Below, piece by piece: positions 62,526 through 64,000 of a stretch of DNA of 64,000 bases. This DNA comes from Gemmatimonadota bacterium (lineage in GTDB: Bacteria; JAAXHH01). Location of the stretch: contig JAPPBT010000066.1 in the NCBI GenBank assembly GCA_026702745.1, positions 26,534 through 90,533 of the forward strand. The letters run 5' to 3'. How positions within the stretch are numbered: the stretch's first letter is position 1; each line of letters opens with the position of its first letter. The translations under genes and the position numbers were made by a program. The notes below the pieces were generated by a model. It did no database searches, had not been told where the DNA came from, and was given only the letters and a program-made list of their open reading frames with translations.

Positions 62526-64000
62526 ATGCCTCTCGAACAGGCAGGACCGGCCTTGACCACCGACGCCATTTCAGCGCCCTCGCTGCAGGACCGATACCTC
62601 AAGGACCACGGTACGGTCTTTCTCACCGGCATACATGCCATCGTCCGCTTCCTGCTGGACAAGCAGCGTCGTGACGCCCTTTCCGGCGGCATGGTAAGGC
62701 GCAGCTTCATGTCCGGTTATGAAGGCTCGCCCCTCGGCGGACTCGACCTCGAAATCCGGCAACAGGCCGACCGGCTCAACGAGGCGGCGCCCTTCGTACA
62801 CCAGGCGGCGGTCAACGAGAAGACCGCGGCGGCGGCGGTGCACGGCAGCCAGTACGAAGGAAACGTGGACGGATTCTGGTACGGCAAGGCCCACGGCGTG
62901 AAATGGGCCCTGGACGAATTCAGCCTGGCCAACATCGCGGGGACGGGGAAGGACAGCGGTGTCGTCCTGTTCTGCGGGGACGACCACATGGCGAAGAGTT
63001 CCGGGTACCCCGCCAGCAGCGAACAGGCCCTGCGCGACGCGCACATTCCCGTCTTCTACCCTTCGACGGTCTCGGAGGTCATCACCTATGCGCACCACGC
63101 GCTCGCGCTCAGCAGGTACGCCGGGGTACTTTGCGGGATCAAACTCGTCACGCCTATCTGCGACGGCGCCGAAACGGTGGATGTAAACCCCGAACTACCC
63201 AGCGTGACGCTGCCACCCGGTACGACGGGCGATCAGCCTGGTTCGGCTGAGTCGGCTGGGTCGGCTGGGTCGGCTGAGTCGGCTGGGTCGGCTGAACCGG
63301 CTGGGTCGGCTGGGTCGGCTGAACCGGCAGGACGGCCTGGACGGCCTGGATCGCCCTACGAAAAACGCTTTCACCAGGTGGTCATCTCTACCCAGTCCAT
63401 CCCCTTCGAAGAAGAACTGACCACGGTGCGCCTGGGAATCGCCGCTGAGTACGCCCGGTTAAACGGGATCGACACGGTCGATAATCCGGACTCGGACAGT
63501 CCCCTGGGTATCATCGCGACGGGCAAGAGCTACGTCGACCTCGTCCAGACGCTTCGGCTGCTGAACCTGGATGAAAAGGTGCCGGTCCTGAAGCTGGGGG
63601 TGATCTACCCGGTCAATCCGCGGTCGATCCGGGAGTTCGCAGAACGCTTGAAGACCGTGGTGGTCGTGGAAGAGAAGGGCCCCTTCGTGGAGGAAGCGGC
63701 AGCCCACGCGATCCTGGGCACCGGTGTCGAACACGTCTATGGAAAGCGAGGTCCGGACGACCGTCCGCTCATTCCGATTTACGGCGAGTTGAATCCAGAC
63801 CTGCTTACCCTGCGGCTCGGACCGATGCTGCAGGAGATTTACCCGTCGGCACCCGTTTACGACCGCATGGAGGAACTGAACGCCATCGCGGAACGAGACG
63901 AAGGCTCCTTTGCCCGGCGTACCGCCCACTACTGTCCCGGATGTCCCCACAGCGTATCGGCCCGCGCGCCGGAGGGAGAGGGCGCCGGCGGTGAAATCGG
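62526..64000 (+). CDS. Indolepyruvate ferredoxin oxidoreductase-type 2-oxoacid oxidoreductase (3' partial)
   Basis: 491 residues are visible before the window ends. The N-terminal thiamine-diphosphate-binding part has [53 protein letters not shown] and [15 protein letters not shown], and the last part shows [11 protein letters not shown] with a C-P-G-C motif. This family decarboxylates aryl or branched 2-oxoacids to acyl-CoA and reduces ferredoxin; full proteins exceed 1100 residues. ATG 62526 fits the strong promoter; a TTG at 62553 has the better AGGA site. A Ser-Ala-Gly/Glu repeat (63241-63351) interrupts the domain. Confidence 0.9.
   Translation, partial: MPLEQAGPALTTDAISAPSLQDRYLKDHGTVFLTGIHAIVRFLLDKQRRDALSGGMVRRSFMSGYEGSPLGGLDLEIRQQADRLNEAAPFVHQAAVNEKTAAAAVHGSQYEGNVDGFWYGKAHGVKWALDEFSLANIAGTGKDSGVVLFCGDDHMAKSSGYPASSEQALRDAHIPVFYPSTVSEVITYAHHALALSRYAGVLCGIKLVTPICDGAETVDVNPELPSVTLPPGTTGDQPGSAESAGSAGSAESAGSAEPAGSAGSAEPAGRPGRPGSPYEKRFHQVVISTQSIPFEEELTTVRLGIAAEYARLNGIDTVDNPDSDSPLGIIATGKSYVDLVQTLRLLNLDEKVPVLKLGVIYPVNPRSIREFAERLKTVVVVEEKGPFVEEAAAHAILGTGVEHVYGKRGPDDRPLIPIYGELNPDLLTLRLGPMLQEIYPSAPVYDRMEELNAIAERDEGSFARRTAHYCPGCPHSVSARAPEGEGAGGEI
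63241..63351 (+). repeat. 9-bp in-frame repeat in the indolepyruvate oxidoreductase gene
   Basis: About ten units of tcggctg(g/a)g and related forms code for S-A-G, S-A-E, E-P-A-G and G-R-P-G residues in a linker between two conserved blocks of the enzyme. Frame is conserved throughout. Confidence 0.9.

Overview
The window is a GC-rich stretch (GC-poorer in a few places, by eye) of a Gram-negative, probably aerobic bacterium. Two large TonB-dependent receptors, lipoprotein signals and Tat genes imply an outer membrane. A bacillithiol-type YtxJ protein, many PhyH-type Fe(II)/2-oxoglutarate oxygenases, a DUF1028 protein and enolase-superfamily, creatininase and amidohydrolase enzymes are the mix typical of uncultivated marine lineages such as Latescibacterota, Poribacteria or Gemmatimonadota. 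That placement is inference; there is no rRNA or other phylogenetic anchor.

Layout. 1-3.3 kb: the end of a beta-propeller protein, a HupE-like membrane protein and an unrecognised gene, separated by tandem repeats. 3.5-10.9 kb: tatA, then a probable hydroxy-acid group (glycerate 2-kinase, PhyH, GlcD/GlpC-type fusion, DUF1028, MFS), the last three translationally coupled. 11-15 kb: ytxJ, an FAD oxidoreductase, mutY, and convergent recA with a candidate repressor-controlled promoter. 15.2-20.7 kb: TPR lipoprotein, unknown gene, HalD/ArpA-like oxygenase and AGCS amino-acid symporter. 20.9-26.5 kb: two tandem TonB receptors. 26.7-29.5 kb: a GC-poor PD-(D/E)XK-like gene and tatC with a very long acidic tail. 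29.7-32.9 kb: a degenerate nucleotidyltransferase, selB and tRNA-Sec.

32.9-36.1 kb looks accessory: a terminator after tRNA-Sec, an integrase-like N-terminal fragment, a small ORF, a stretch of nested inverted repeats, a collagen-like lipoprotein and an AT-rich gap. 36.1-44.0 kb holds three tandem paralogues that each fuse GAF, PAS, histidine kinase, receiver and OmpR-type DNA-binding domains in one polypeptide, followed by an orphan heme-copper oxidase subunit III. 44.7-64 kb is mostly catabolic: sugar isomerase, CoA-type NUDIX, accA, amidohydrolase, MpaB-like oxygenase, a sarcosine-oxidase-like FAD enzyme with a Gfo/Idh dehydrogenase, and a plus-strand run PhyH - enolase superfamily - PhyH - PhyH - PhyH - creatininase. 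A minus-strand amidase - selA - SDR group follows, then the start of an indolepyruvate ferredoxin oxidoreductase.

Working together: selB, tRNA-Sec and selA give most of a selenocysteine pathway (selD and selenoproteins are outside or unseen). TatA and TatC serve one exporter from separate loci. The oxygenases cluster with dehydrogenases, lyases and amidases, suggesting breakdown of small organic compounds. Short tandem repeats recur at gene ends and inside genes.
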